64,000 nt of DNA from UBA12018 sp051656605. GTDB taxonomy: Bacteria; Bacteroidota; Bacteroidia; Bacteroidales; CAMTPD01. The notes under the pieces are model-generated. The model searched no databases, was not told the DNA's origin, and worked only from the letters and a program-made list of their open reading frames with translations. Location of the stretch: the NCBI GenBank assembly GCA_051656605.1, contig JBOGCF010000044.1:1-64000 (forward strand), written 5' to 3'. This document shows positions 18,080 through 24,992 of this stretch, piece by piece (positions within the stretch are counted from its first letter, which is position 1; each line of letters begins with the position of its first letter). A program made the translations under genes and the position numbers.

Positions 18080-18922
18080 TTATTTACCATACGAAAGAAT
18101 GAACTTCACAATTTCGGGATCCGTATGCGCAAAGAATAAACTTTCAGCCTTATCCAGCGTAGCAATCTGAGACATCTCCTCTGCCGACAACTCAAAATCA
18201 AACACATCAAAATTCTGCTCCATACGCTCCTTATGAGTCGATTTCGGAATCACAATAATATCACGCTGAATCAGAAAGCGCAACGCTACCTGAGCAACCG
18301 ACTTCTGATGTCTTTTACCAATTTCAGCCAAAACCTCATTCGTAAAGAAATTGTTACGACCTTCAGCAAACGGCCCCCACGACATCACATGCGTACCATA
18401 CTCAGCCATCACCTTTTGCGACACAACTTGCTGATTAAACACATGCGTCTCCAACTGATTGATAGCAGGTTTAATCTCAAAATGCTCAGCCAAATCCACA
18501 AAACGATCCGGGTAGAAATTACTCACACCGATAGCTCGCGCCTTTCCCTCTTTATAAGCCTCTTCCATCGCTCGGTAAGTACCGTAGTAATCACCAAACG
18601 GCTGATGAATCAAAAGCAAATCCACGTATTCCGTTTGCAATTTACGCAACGACTCATCAATCGAAGCCTTCGCCTTTTCATAGCCAGCATTACTTACCCA
18701 GATCTTAGTAGTAATAAAAAGCTCCTCGCGTGGCACATCACATTTGGCAATCGCATTACCCACCTGCTCTTCATTATAATAAGCCTGCGCCGTATCAAAA
18801 GAACGATAACCTACCGAAATCGCATCCAACACACACTTTTCACACTCACTCGGTTCTATTTGGTACACGCCAAAACCAAGAATCGGCATTTCAACACCGT
18901 TGTTTAATTTAATTGTTTTCAT
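18080..18922 (-). CDS. Aldo/keto reductase
   Basis: 280-residue NADPH-dependent reductase of the 2,5-diketo-D-gluconate reductase-like group. The catalytic Asp and Tyr lie in FDTAQAYYNEEQVGNA, the Lys in FITTKIW and the His in LLIHQPFG. GKARAIGVSNF and the C-terminal IVIPKSTHKERMEQN match AKR signatures 2 and 3, the latter binding NADPH. The size is typical of the bacterial group (270-285). It is transcribed divergently from an AraC-type regulator whose promoter is back-to-back with its own, so it is probably that regulator's target. Confidence 0.95.
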   Translation of the reverse strand: MKTIKLNNGVEMPILGFGVYQIEPSECEKCVLDAISVGYRSFDTAQAYYNEEQVGNAIAKCDVPREELFITTKIWVSNAGYEKAKASIDESLRKLQTEYVDLLLIHQPFGDYYGTYRAMEEAYKEGKARAIGVSNFYPDRFVDLAEHFEIKPAINQLETHVFNQQVVSQKVMAEYGTHVMSWGPFAEGRNNFFTNEVLAEIGKRHQKSVAQVALRFLIQRDIIVIPKSTHKERMEQNFDVFDFELSAEEMSQIATLDKAESLFFAHTDPEIVKFILSYGK

Positions 18923-18952
18923 ATATCGTCTTTGTTATACATATCAATAACA

Positions 18953-18960
18953 CAAAAATA
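18953..18960 (-). promoter_or_regulatory. -7 promoter element of the aldo/keto reductase gene
   Basis: Minus strand TATTTTTG matches TAnnTTTG, 31 bp before the ATG. It faces the similar plus-strand element at 19027-19034, leaving about 66 bp in which an AraC-type protein could bind. Confidence 0.55.
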
Positions 18961-19026
18961 GCCCCCCACCTACAAGATCTCATTAAACTATTTACGGATC
19001 AATGGATACAAATTACAGATACTTGC

Positions 19027-19034
19027 TATTTTTG
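19027..19034 (+). promoter_or_regulatory. -7 promoter element of the AraC-type regulator gene
   Basis: TATTTTTG matches TAnnTTTG and lies 18 bp before the ATG at 19052, giving a short leader. No convincing -33 element was seen, which suits an activator-dependent promoter. Confidence 0.55.
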
Positions 19035-19051
19035 CCACATAAAACAAAGAA

Positions 19052-19948
19052 ATGAAAGACATCCGCAGATACAACAACATCCATGACTATCACAAAGAGA
19101 TAGGAATAGAAACTCTTCACCCTCTAATCTCTATCATTGATTTCTCAAATATAAGTTACGAAATTGCATTTCCTGATGGTCACATATTCGACTTCTACGC
19201 CGTATTTCTAAAAGACGTCAACTGTGGAAACATGAAATACGGAAGAAATTATTACGACTATCAAGAAGGTACACTCATATTTCTTGCACCAGACCAAGTT
19301 GTGACATTCGAAAACCGAAAACCTCAGCAGCCAAAAGGATTGGCACTCCTTTTTCATCCCGACTTTCTTCGTGGCACCACCCTCGGACAATCCATGAAAG
19401 ACTACACATTCTTCTCCTACGAAGTATCTGAGGCTCTTCATATATCCGAACAAGAACGCGCTACCATACTCGATTGCTTTCGCAACATCGAGACCGAACT
19501 GCATCACAACATCGACAATCACAGCAAAAAACTCATCGCATCCAATATCGAGCTCTTCTTAAACTACTGTTCGCGTTTTTACGATCGTCAATTCATCACC
19601 CGCAATCATGCCAACAGCGATATCCTTAGCCGATTCGAGTCACTCTTAAACGACTACTTCAAGACAAAAACAGCACAAACCAACGGCCTTCCAACCGTCA
19701 AATTTTGCGCCGACAAACTCAACATATCACCCAACTACTTAGGCGACTTACTTCGCAAAGAAACCGGAATCTCAGCACAAGAACACATCCAACAAAGTCT
19801 GATCGAGTGGGCCAAGCAAAGCCTATACAACAGCAATCGCCCCATCAGCGAAATCGCCTACGAGCTCGGATTCGAATATCCGCAATACTTCAGTCGTCTA
19901 TTTAAGAAACGTACAGGCATGACCCCAAACGAATATAGATCAAACTAA
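19052..19948 (+). CDS. AraC family transcriptional regulator
   Basis: 298 residues. The N-terminal ~190 residues are a cupin-like ligand/dimerisation part. The C-terminal 100 residues hold both helix-turn-helix motifs: FCADKLNISPNYLGDLLRKE and ISEIAYELGFEYPQYFSRLF, ending in KKRTGMTPNEYR. It is divergent from the aldo/keto reductase gene and 73 bp upstream of an alpha/beta hydrolase gene on its own strand; both could be targets. In related Bacteroidota and Enterobacteria such regulators control reductases that respond to reactive carbonyls or aromatic compounds, but the ligand is not visible. Confidence 0.93.
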   Translation: MKDIRRYNNIHDYHKEIGIETLHPLISIIDFSNISYEIAFPDGHIFDFYAVFLKDVNCGNMKYGRNYYDYQEGTLIFLAPDQVVTFENRKPQQPKGLALLFHPDFLRGTTLGQSMKDYTFFSYEVSEALHISEQERATILDCFRNIETELHHNIDNHSKKLIASNIELFLNYCSRFYDRQFITRNHANSDILSRFESLLNDYFKTKTAQTNGLPTVKFCADKLNISPNYLGDLLRKETGISAQEHIQQSLIEWAKQSLYNSNRPISEIAYELGFEYPQYFSRLFKKRTGMTPNEYRSN

Positions 19949-20021
19949 CACAGAACACCCCTCCTCATTCTTTCAAAAAACAAACTATACGTTTTACTGT
20001 TCTAAAGAAAAGACCACACTT

Positions 20022-20720
20022 ATGGACACAAAAGAATATTATACATTTACACTAAGTGACAAAGTAAAAAGGCAGCACGTTCATTATAAAAACCGATACG
20101 GTATAACTATTTCAGCAGATATGTATATATCTAAAGAACTGGACATTGCAAAAAAACATGCAGCACTAGTGATCGGAACACCTCATGGAGGAGTCAAAGA
20201 ACAAGGAGCCGGTATCTATGCCCAAACCATGGCAGAGAGAGGATTTGTAACCATTGCCTTCGACGAATCATATAATGGAGAAAGCGGCGGAGAGCCACGA
20301 CACGTTTCATCTCCAGATATATTTACCGAAGACTTTTGTGCCGGAGTAGACTTCTTAGGGACATTAACTTTTGTAGATCGCGAACGCATCGGAGCAATCG
20401 GAATCTGTGGAAGTGGAGGATTTGCACTAACAGCCACTCAAGTAGACAAACGAATCAAGGCTGTAGCCACCACAAGTCAGATGGCACAAATCAACTTCCC
20501 ACTCATGGAATACATCGGACTTATCTCACCCCGACCTATTTTATTTGTAATGGGCGAGAAAGCACATTCCAGATATTTCACCGAAGATGCCTATAAAAAA
20601 GCATCTCAACCCAAAGAGTTAGTAATCGTTCCGGGTGCCAGACACATCGACCTATACGATCGCACAGACATGATCCCATTCGACAAACTAGAATCCTTCT
20701 TCAAGGAACATCTAAAATAA
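20022..20720 (+). CDS. Alpha/beta hydrolase, apparently missing an internal lid segment
   Basis: 232 residues. The start of the fold (RYGITISADMYISKEL, GTPHGGVKEQGAGIYAQTMA) and the nucleophile elbow GICGSGGFAL are present. The His/Asp end of the fold is also present (RPILFVMGEKAHSRYF, VPGARHIDLYDR). Homologues of this YcjY/dienelactone-hydrolase-like group known to me are near 300 residues, with about 60-70 residues between the AVATTS strand and the NFPLMEYI segment. Here these are joined through only QMAQI. The reading frame is intact, so this looks like an in-frame deletion of the lid region. It may be inactive or have altered specificity. The last 20 bp overlap the convergent pentapeptide-repeat gene. 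Confidence 0.82.
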   Translation: MDTKEYYTFTLSDKVKRQHVHYKNRYGITISADMYISKELDIAKKHAALVIGTPHGGVKEQGAGIYAQTMAERGFVTIAFDESYNGESGGEPRHVSSPDIFTEDFCAGVDFLGTLTFVDRERIGAIGICGSGGFALTATQVDKRIKAVATTSQMAQINFPLMEYIGLISPRPILFVMGEKAHSRYFTEDAYKKASQPKELVIVPGARHIDLYDRTDMIPFDKLESFFKEHLK

Positions 20721-21294
20721 GATTCTCGATTCTGAGCTTGTATTTATCGAGCAAACGCAATGCGCCCTCGGCAGAAAGGCGCGCACCCTTTACCCTATTC
20801 TGCTCCGGATCCAATGAATACCCTACAGCCGTACGCAAATCACACCCTTCAAGATTAGTATAGTTAAACACCGCCCCCGTAAGGTCACATTCCTCCAGCA
20901 CAGCCAGCGAAAGATCAGCCTCCGAAAAATCAGTCTCATGCATCACGCACTGCGAAAAGCGAGTCTTCTTCAACTTCGTAGTATAAAATGACGCAAAGCT
21001 CAACTGGCAATTGGCAAAACCAAACGACAGCCCAAACTGGTTACAACTGTCAAACTGCAACCCAAGCATCTTGCAATCCGCAAAGCGCACATCCCGAAAC
21101 GACGTACCACCCAGCTTCACCATACTCAAGTTACAATCCGTAAACTCGCAATCAATAAATACACAGTTGCGCAACTCCCCATTCGAGAAGTCACAACCCT
21201 TGAACACACAATTGTCGTACTCCCCCTCCGGCAAGAACGCCACCGTATAATCCTGCTTCTCAAACAAAGCATCTTGTTCTATCGTCTTTTTCAT
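20701..21294 (-). CDS. Pentapeptide-repeat protein
   Basis: 197 residues built largely of A(D/N)LXX-type pentapeptide repeats (for example FKGCDFSNGELRNCVFIDCE, TDFSEADLSLAVLEECDLTG). These form a right-handed quadrilateral beta-helix. Some such proteins (Qnr, MfpA) mimic DNA and protect gyrase, and this one has a Qnr-like size with a central break (SFGFANCQLSF). Resistance function cannot be claimed from that. No signal peptide, so cytoplasmic. The gene ends overlapping the hydrolase gene by 20 bp tail-to-tail. Confidence 0.88.
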   Translation of the reverse strand: MKKTIEQDALFEKQDYTVAFLPEGEYDNCVFKGCDFSNGELRNCVFIDCEFTDCNLSMVKLGGTSFRDVRFADCKMLGLQFDSCNQFGLSFGFANCQLSFASFYTTKLKKTRFSQCVMHETDFSEADLSLAVLEECDLTGAVFNYTNLEGCDLRTAVGYSLDPEQNRVKGARLSAEGALRLLDKYKLRIENLILDVP

Positions 21295-21420
21295 GCTCCA
21301 AAATTAGACTTTTCCCACACACTCCCAATCTCGAGTTTATAATATCGGTCTTTTACAAACATATAGGCTTGTATTTTGTTATTTACAAACAGATTGCATA
21401 CATAAATATGGCCACTACTC

Positions 21421-21451
21421 TTGTCAAGTAGCAATTAATGTATTACATTTG
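21421..21451 (+). promoter_or_regulatory. Bacteroidota promoter upstream of a small RNA candidate
   Basis: TTG at 21421-21423 and TACATTTG at 21444-21451 match the -33 and TAnnTTTG -7 elements with a 20-bp spacer. No plus-strand protein gene follows, only a short segment ending in an intrinsic terminator. Confidence 0.6.
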
Positions 21452-21456
21452 CATCG

Positions 21457-21521
21457 AGTTCATAACCCATTTGGGTTAAGGAAATCGAGAAACGGTAGAT
21501 CTTAGACATCTATCGTTTTTT
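21457..21521 (+). ncRNA. Candidate small RNA (~65 nt) between promoter and terminator
   Basis: The predicted transcript starts just after the -7 element at 21444-21451. It has a small hairpin (AACCCA/TGGGTT, 21464-21477), then a single-stranded purine-rich stretch, then a 10-bp stem AACGGTAGAT/ATCTATCGTT (21491-21517) followed by six T (21516-21521), which is an intrinsic terminator. The downstream gene lies on the opposite strand, so this is not a leader. It is antisense to sequence just beyond the stop of the gene at 21527-21904 and would converge with it. Sequence evidence only; no match to a named RNA family is claimed. Confidence 0.45.
21491..21521 (+). terminator. Intrinsic terminator of the small RNA candidate
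   Basis: Ten-bp stem with one G-T pair, 7-base loop, and a T6 run on the plus strand. On the minus strand no T-run follows, so direction is plus. Confidence 0.65.
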
Positions 21522-21526
21522 GCATT

Positions 21527-21904
21527 TTAATGAAGTCTCTCTAACTTCCGTTTATATTTCTTTTCTATCTTATTCCTTTGTGCGTCCTTACCTTTAATAT
21601 AATAAGCAGATAGAAGATAGTAAGCATCTCCACTTCGCAACGATTCAAGAACAATCACATATTTTTCATCCATATCGTAATAGTAAGTTCGAATACCCTC
21701 AGGTTCTTTCACGGAGAATAAAAGCATATGCTCAGTTCTACTCTGATTAAGATGAAAGCGCACCCAGTGCAGTCTCATTGACCTATCAATCTCAAACACA
21801 CGTTCTCGGGTTACTTTATTAACCATTTCTGTAGTAAGATGCCTAAAGAGTGTTTCCATCGGAATTTCGCCATCCTCCCTAGGAGTACCACGAAACACAG
21901 ACAT
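21527..21904 (-). CDS. Small protein, possible barnase/RelE-like (PBECR-type) nuclease
   Basis: 125 residues from the ATG at 21904 (a TTG three codons upstream is possible). No signal peptide or membrane segment. The central RVFEIDRSMRLHWVRFHL and the C-terminal YYYDMDEKYVIVLESL, YYLLSAYYI and basic tail recall the compact nuclease domains of phage and polymorphic-toxin proteins grouped as PBECR (barnase/EndoU/colicin E5-D/RelE-like). I judge this only from pattern. It lies downstream of the TerB-like gene on the same strand, separated by a strong hairpin terminator, so it may be read by leak-through or independently. No antitoxin-like gene is adjacent. Confidence 0.6.
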   Translation of the reverse strand: MSVFRGTPREDGEIPMETLFRHLTTEMVNKVTRERVFEIDRSMRLHWVRFHLNQSRTEHMLLFSVKEPEGIRTYYYDMDEKYVIVLESLRSGDAYYLLSAYYIKGKDAQRNKIEKKYKRKLERLH

Positions 21905-21928
21905 TTCAGACAACTATCTATAAAACAA

Positions 21929-21963
21929 ATTGTGTAAAGGTAAACACATCACCTTTACACAAT
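21929..21963 (-). terminator. Terminator of the Hsp70-helicase-TerB operon
   Basis: ATTGTGTAAAGGT and ACCTTTACACAAT are perfect 13-bp inverted repeats with a 9-base loop. On the minus strand the stem is followed by TTGTTTTATAG. It lies 24 bp after the TerB-like stop and ends about 25 bp before the next gene, so it could also act as an attenuator. Confidence 0.75.
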
Positions 21964-21986
21964 AAAAATACATCTGTTCTTTTTAT

Positions 21987-22334
21987 TTATATACAAGAAT
22001 GCATATTAAAAGCTTTTGTAATTCCAGAAAAATCACGAACAACATTATAAAGTGTTATTTCATTCGCATCAATATCATCATCTATTACAATCATTTTCGA
22101 CATGAGCTCTGCAAACTGATCTTTCTGGACATCATTAAACTCTTTGATTTGAACAAGTGCCAATAAAGAATTCTTATCCTCAACATCTTGACGAGATTCA
22201 TCTTGTAACGATAATATTTCCTTAAGCTGATTGAAAAAATATATTTCACGAGCATCAATGCGACCATCTGCATGAATAATATCAAGTAATATCCGCATCA
22301 TTGCTATTTTTTGTTGGTAATTAAACGTATTCAT
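21987..22334 (-). CDS. TerB-like (tellurite resistance/DjlA N-terminal fold) protein
   Basis: 115 residues, almost entirely helical. ILLDIIHADGRIDAREIYFF followed by LKEILSL, and later MSKMIVIDDDIDANEITLYN, reproduce the paired acidic helix-turn-helix pattern of TerB domains (two 'aDGxid..E' motifs). TerB domains occur in tellurite and chemical-stress systems, DjlA-like co-chaperones and some phage-defence modules such as Shango. The ATG directly abuts the stop of the upstream 488-residue gene (TAA then ATG), so translation is probably coupled. It is the last gene of the four-gene operon. Confidence 0.75.
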   Translation of the reverse strand: MNTFNYQQKIAMMRILLDIIHADGRIDAREIYFFNQLKEILSLQDESRQDVEDKNSLLALVQIKEFNDVQKDQFAELMSKMIVIDDDIDANEITLYNVVRDFSGITKAFNMHSCI

Positions 22335-23801
22335 TTATTTCTGTTTTTTTGCATATCCTTGTTTTCTATACCTATCTATCTCTTCTTTTGAAAAAACTTT
22401 TACAGTCTCATAATTCTTTTTTCCACGAGTACCTTTATGCATAATTGCAATAGGCTCTTTTTCGACTGATTCATTCGATGAGTTGTCTAGCTGTTTCCCT
22501 TCGTTGCCTGAAGAGTCATCTCCAGAAGCAGCATCTGTTCTTTCTGGCTCTTTTTCGACTGATTCATTCGATGAGTTGTCTAGCTGTTTCCCTTCGTTGC
22601 CTGAAGAGTCATCTCTAGGAGCAGCATCTGTTCTTTCTGGCTCTTTTTCGACTGATTCATTCGATGAGTTGTCTAGCTGTTTCCCTTCGTTGCCTGAAGA
22701 GTCATCTCCAGAAGCAGCATCTGTTTTTTCTGGCTCTTTTTCGCCAAATACACTTGACACTTCCGACTCTGATTCTTCTAGAATATCATTATTTTCAATC
22801 CTTTTTTTGTTGAATAAAGGCAAGTTTATTTTATCATAATAAGCATCATATGTTTTGTCATACCCTAACGTTATCCCTAGTATATAAGCAACAATAGAAA
22901 ACTCGAATTTATACGTTTTACCGTGCTCTATAAAATTAGCTGAATCTTGATCAGAAATCAATCCCTCTCCAAACTTAGATTTGAATAACAAAAACAACGG
23001 AGCTACACGATAAAAATCGCAACTTGTTTCTTCTTTTGTCATGCCAGCTAATACTTTCCCTTCCTCTGACTTTTCCAATGATTTAAATAAATCTTCAAAC
23101 TTATCACCTTTGAGTTTTTTATAAACATTTGTACTTTCAGCAGCGTCAGCTTGAGCCTCTTCTTTTTTTATCCAACTACAGACAACATGGATTAAATCAT
23201 AAAAGAACCCTATTTTCTTCTTTTTAGGATAAAAACTATGCCGCTCATATCTGAGCAAATAAACCCATAATGGAAGGTCTCCTTTAGGGCGTTCATGTGC
23301 AAATAACTGTCGAACCACTTCTTCGATTACATCCCTAGAAATTATTTCTTCACATTTTTGTTTATCATCATCTGATAATTCAAAAATCTTCCAGATAGTA
23401 TCAACTCCTCGCAAACACTGTGCAACAAACTTATTCTGCTGCAACTCATCAAACCATTTTGCCCAAGGTGATACATGAATCGGAATTCTTGGATCAAATG
23501 ATATTGACATTTCTTTTTTTGCTTCCTCATTTAATGCATATACACCATGCAATTCATTAATATGAACAAAAAATGAGTCCCCTTCAAATTTTTCTTTTTC
23601 AAAATGTATCAATACGTATTCGAATGAATATTCAAAATTATTCATTCGATATGTCAACATATCAAACAACCACCTGTTATTTTTATTCTTCTGATCACAC
23701 AATAAACCATCAAAAGTTAATGCATGATGAACATAGAAATATCCATACTTAAACAAGTCAGTAAAATCAGACTTGCGTATTATTGAAATATATTGTATCA
23801 T
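22335..23801 (-). CDS. Unknown protein with three 31-residue acidic repeats (third gene of Hsp70-helicase operon)
   Basis: 488 residues; I recognise no family. Residues 1 to about 340 look globular and mixed alpha/beta, rich in aromatic residues, with no P-loop, signal peptide or clear membrane helix. Residues about 357-450 are a low-complexity, acidic Ser/Asp/Glu/Asn-rich region with three near-identical 31-residue copies (core TDAASGDDSSGNEGKQLDNS; the middle copy has AAPRDD). The C-terminal ~35 residues are strongly basic (KGTRGKKNYETVKVFSKEEI...). The acidic repeats may be a flexible linker. The gene starts 3 bp after the helicase stop and ends exactly at the TerB-like start, implying that all work together. 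It may be an adaptor or sensor; that is inference. Confidence 0.75.
   Translation of the reverse strand: MIQYISIIRKSDFTDLFKYGYFYVHHALTFDGLLCDQKNKNNRWLFDMLTYRMNNFEYSFEYVLIHFEKEKFEGDSFFVHINELHGVYALNEEAKKEMSISFDPRIPIHVSPWAKWFDELQQNKFVAQCLRGVDTIWKIFELSDDDKQKCEEIISRDVIEEVVRQLFAHERPKGDLPLWVYLLRYERHSFYPKKKKIGFFYDLIHVVCSWIKKEEAQADAAESTNVYKKLKGDKFEDLFKSLEKSEEGKVLAGMTKEETSCDFYRVAPLFLLFKSKFGEGLISDQDSANFIEHGKTYKFEFSIVAYILGITLGYDKTYDAYYDKINLPLFNKKRIENNDILEESESEVSSVFGEKEPEKTDAASGDDSSGNEGKQLDNSSNESVEKEPERTDAAPRDDSSGNEGKQLDNSSNESVEKEPERTDAASGDDSSGNEGKQLDNSSNESVEKEPIAIMHKGTRGKKNYETVKVFSKEEIDRYRKQGYAKKQK
22453..22731 (-). repeat. Three tandem 93-bp coding repeats
   Basis: The segment beginning GGCTCTTTTTCGACTGATTC on the plus strand starts at 22453, 22546 and 22639, an exact 93-bp period. 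A fourth partial copy begins at 22732. Copies are nearly identical in DNA, differing at single bases (for example TCTCCAGAAG versus TCTCTAGGAG), so copy number could vary by recombination while keeping frame. Confidence 0.95.
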
Positions 23802-23804
23802 ATA

Positions 23805-24977
23805 CTAAAATCCCCATGGGTTATTATTTACAGAAGCAGCCTCTACTTTTGCATTTTGTGAGTTTTCCGAAATATCAATTCTTGCACAATTAGATTTAAA
23901 AGCATCCAAATAATCGCTAGATATACCATGATATGTAATGTAAAGATTCTCTTTCGATCGTGTCATCGCAACCATAAACAATATCTTTGCTAAATTCTCA
24001 TTGGAGTTAATAAACATGCTTTTATTTGCAAACGGAATAAAAACATTCTCAAAATCTAAACCTTTTACACTATGAAAAGTCATGATTACAATTCGACGAT
24101 CATTTTCAGCAAACTGCCCATATCCATTCCCTACATATTGTAATTTAACATCATTTGCTTGTAGATAATCATTCATTGCTCTAAAATCCATTTTGCCATA
24201 TTGATTAGTCTGCTCTTTCCACGGACTTTTACCAGCATTGAGTAAAGCTTGATTTACAAAACTTAGAATTTTTTTCTGAGTAGGAATTAGAACCGCAGAT
24301 GAATAACCATGATTAACAGCTTTTACTCCCTGTTCCATGATATATGCAACTTCATCACTTTCTGATTCCCCCTCACATAATCTAATCTCTGTATCCTTTT
24401 TTGCCATATCTCGTTTTGCAGAGAATATATTCATTCTTGACATAAAACGCTGCACAGCATCTATTATCGATCTACTAAGACGATGAATAATATTCAGTTC
24501 AAATGATTCCCCATCTATTAAATTACCAATTTCTGATGGAGACACTGTTTCCTCTCGCCATTTTGGATCAACATCATATATTGATTGATTTGAATCACCG
24601 GCCACAACGATATGATTAGATCGTTTATTCATCGCTTCGAGTGTACGCGGAGTTAAATCTTGCACCTCATCACACAATATATAGTCATAACAACGGTTTC
24701 CTCTCATAAAGCCATAATAAGTATCGATCTCAACACTTAGATTCATTTCTTTGAAAGCCGCCTTAAACATTTCCACAAGAGACTGCGTAAAAACAACAAG
24801 TAGGACACTTGATTTCGAATTACGCGCTAAAATTTTCTTTGCGGTATACACTAGTAGAATTGATTTACCAGAACCAGCAAAACCTTTAATCCAGATATTT
24901 TTCTTTGTAATATCAACTTTATCAAGAAACTCACGCTGCTGAGTATCTAGTTTACTATCAGGTATAATCCAAGCCAT
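23805..24977 (-). CDS. Short superfamily 1 (UvrD/Rep-like) helicase/ATPase
   Basis: 390 residues, much shorter than UvrD or PcrA (650-750), so accessory 1B/2B domains are missing. Motifs in order: Q-motif LDTQQREFLD (10-19); Walker A GFAGSGKS (32-39); motif II DEVQD in YDYILCDEVQDLT; motif III VVAGDSNQSIYD; motif V IMTFHSVKGLDFENVFIPF; motif VI VAMTRSKENLYI. All catalytic motifs are intact, so ATPase and probably nucleic-acid translocase activity are expected. No nuclease domain is fused. It lies 15 bp after the Hsp70-like gene and 3 bp before the repeat protein. AT-rich codon use resembles its operon partners rather than flanking genes. Confidence 0.9.
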   Translation of the reverse strand: MAWIIPDSKLDTQQREFLDKVDITKKNIWIKGFAGSGKSILLVYTAKKILARNSKSSVLLVVFTQSLVEMFKAAFKEMNLSVEIDTYYGFMRGNRCYDYILCDEVQDLTPRTLEAMNKRSNHIVVAGDSNQSIYDVDPKWREETVSPSEIGNLIDGESFELNIIHRLSRSIIDAVQRFMSRMNIFSAKRDMAKKDTEIRLCEGESESDEVAYIMEQGVKAVNHGYSSAVLIPTQKKILSFVNQALLNAGKSPWKEQTNQYGKMDFRAMNDYLQANDVKLQYVGNGYGQFAENDRRIVIMTFHSVKGLDFENVFIPFANKSMFINSNENLAKILFMVAMTRSKENLYITYHGISSDYLDAFKSNCARIDISENSQNAKVEAASVNNNPWGF

Positions 24978-24992
24978 GTTTTAAATAGTTTA

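Noticed and set aside
20701..21294. Quinolone-resistance Qnr gene
   Set aside because: Pentapeptide repeats alone do not show Qnr identity; no specific loop features were confirmed.
22453..22731. Tandem 93-bp repeats as a CRISPR array or minisatellite
   Set aside because: The copies are contiguous, without unique spacers, and remain in one open frame of an operon gene; they are coding repeats.
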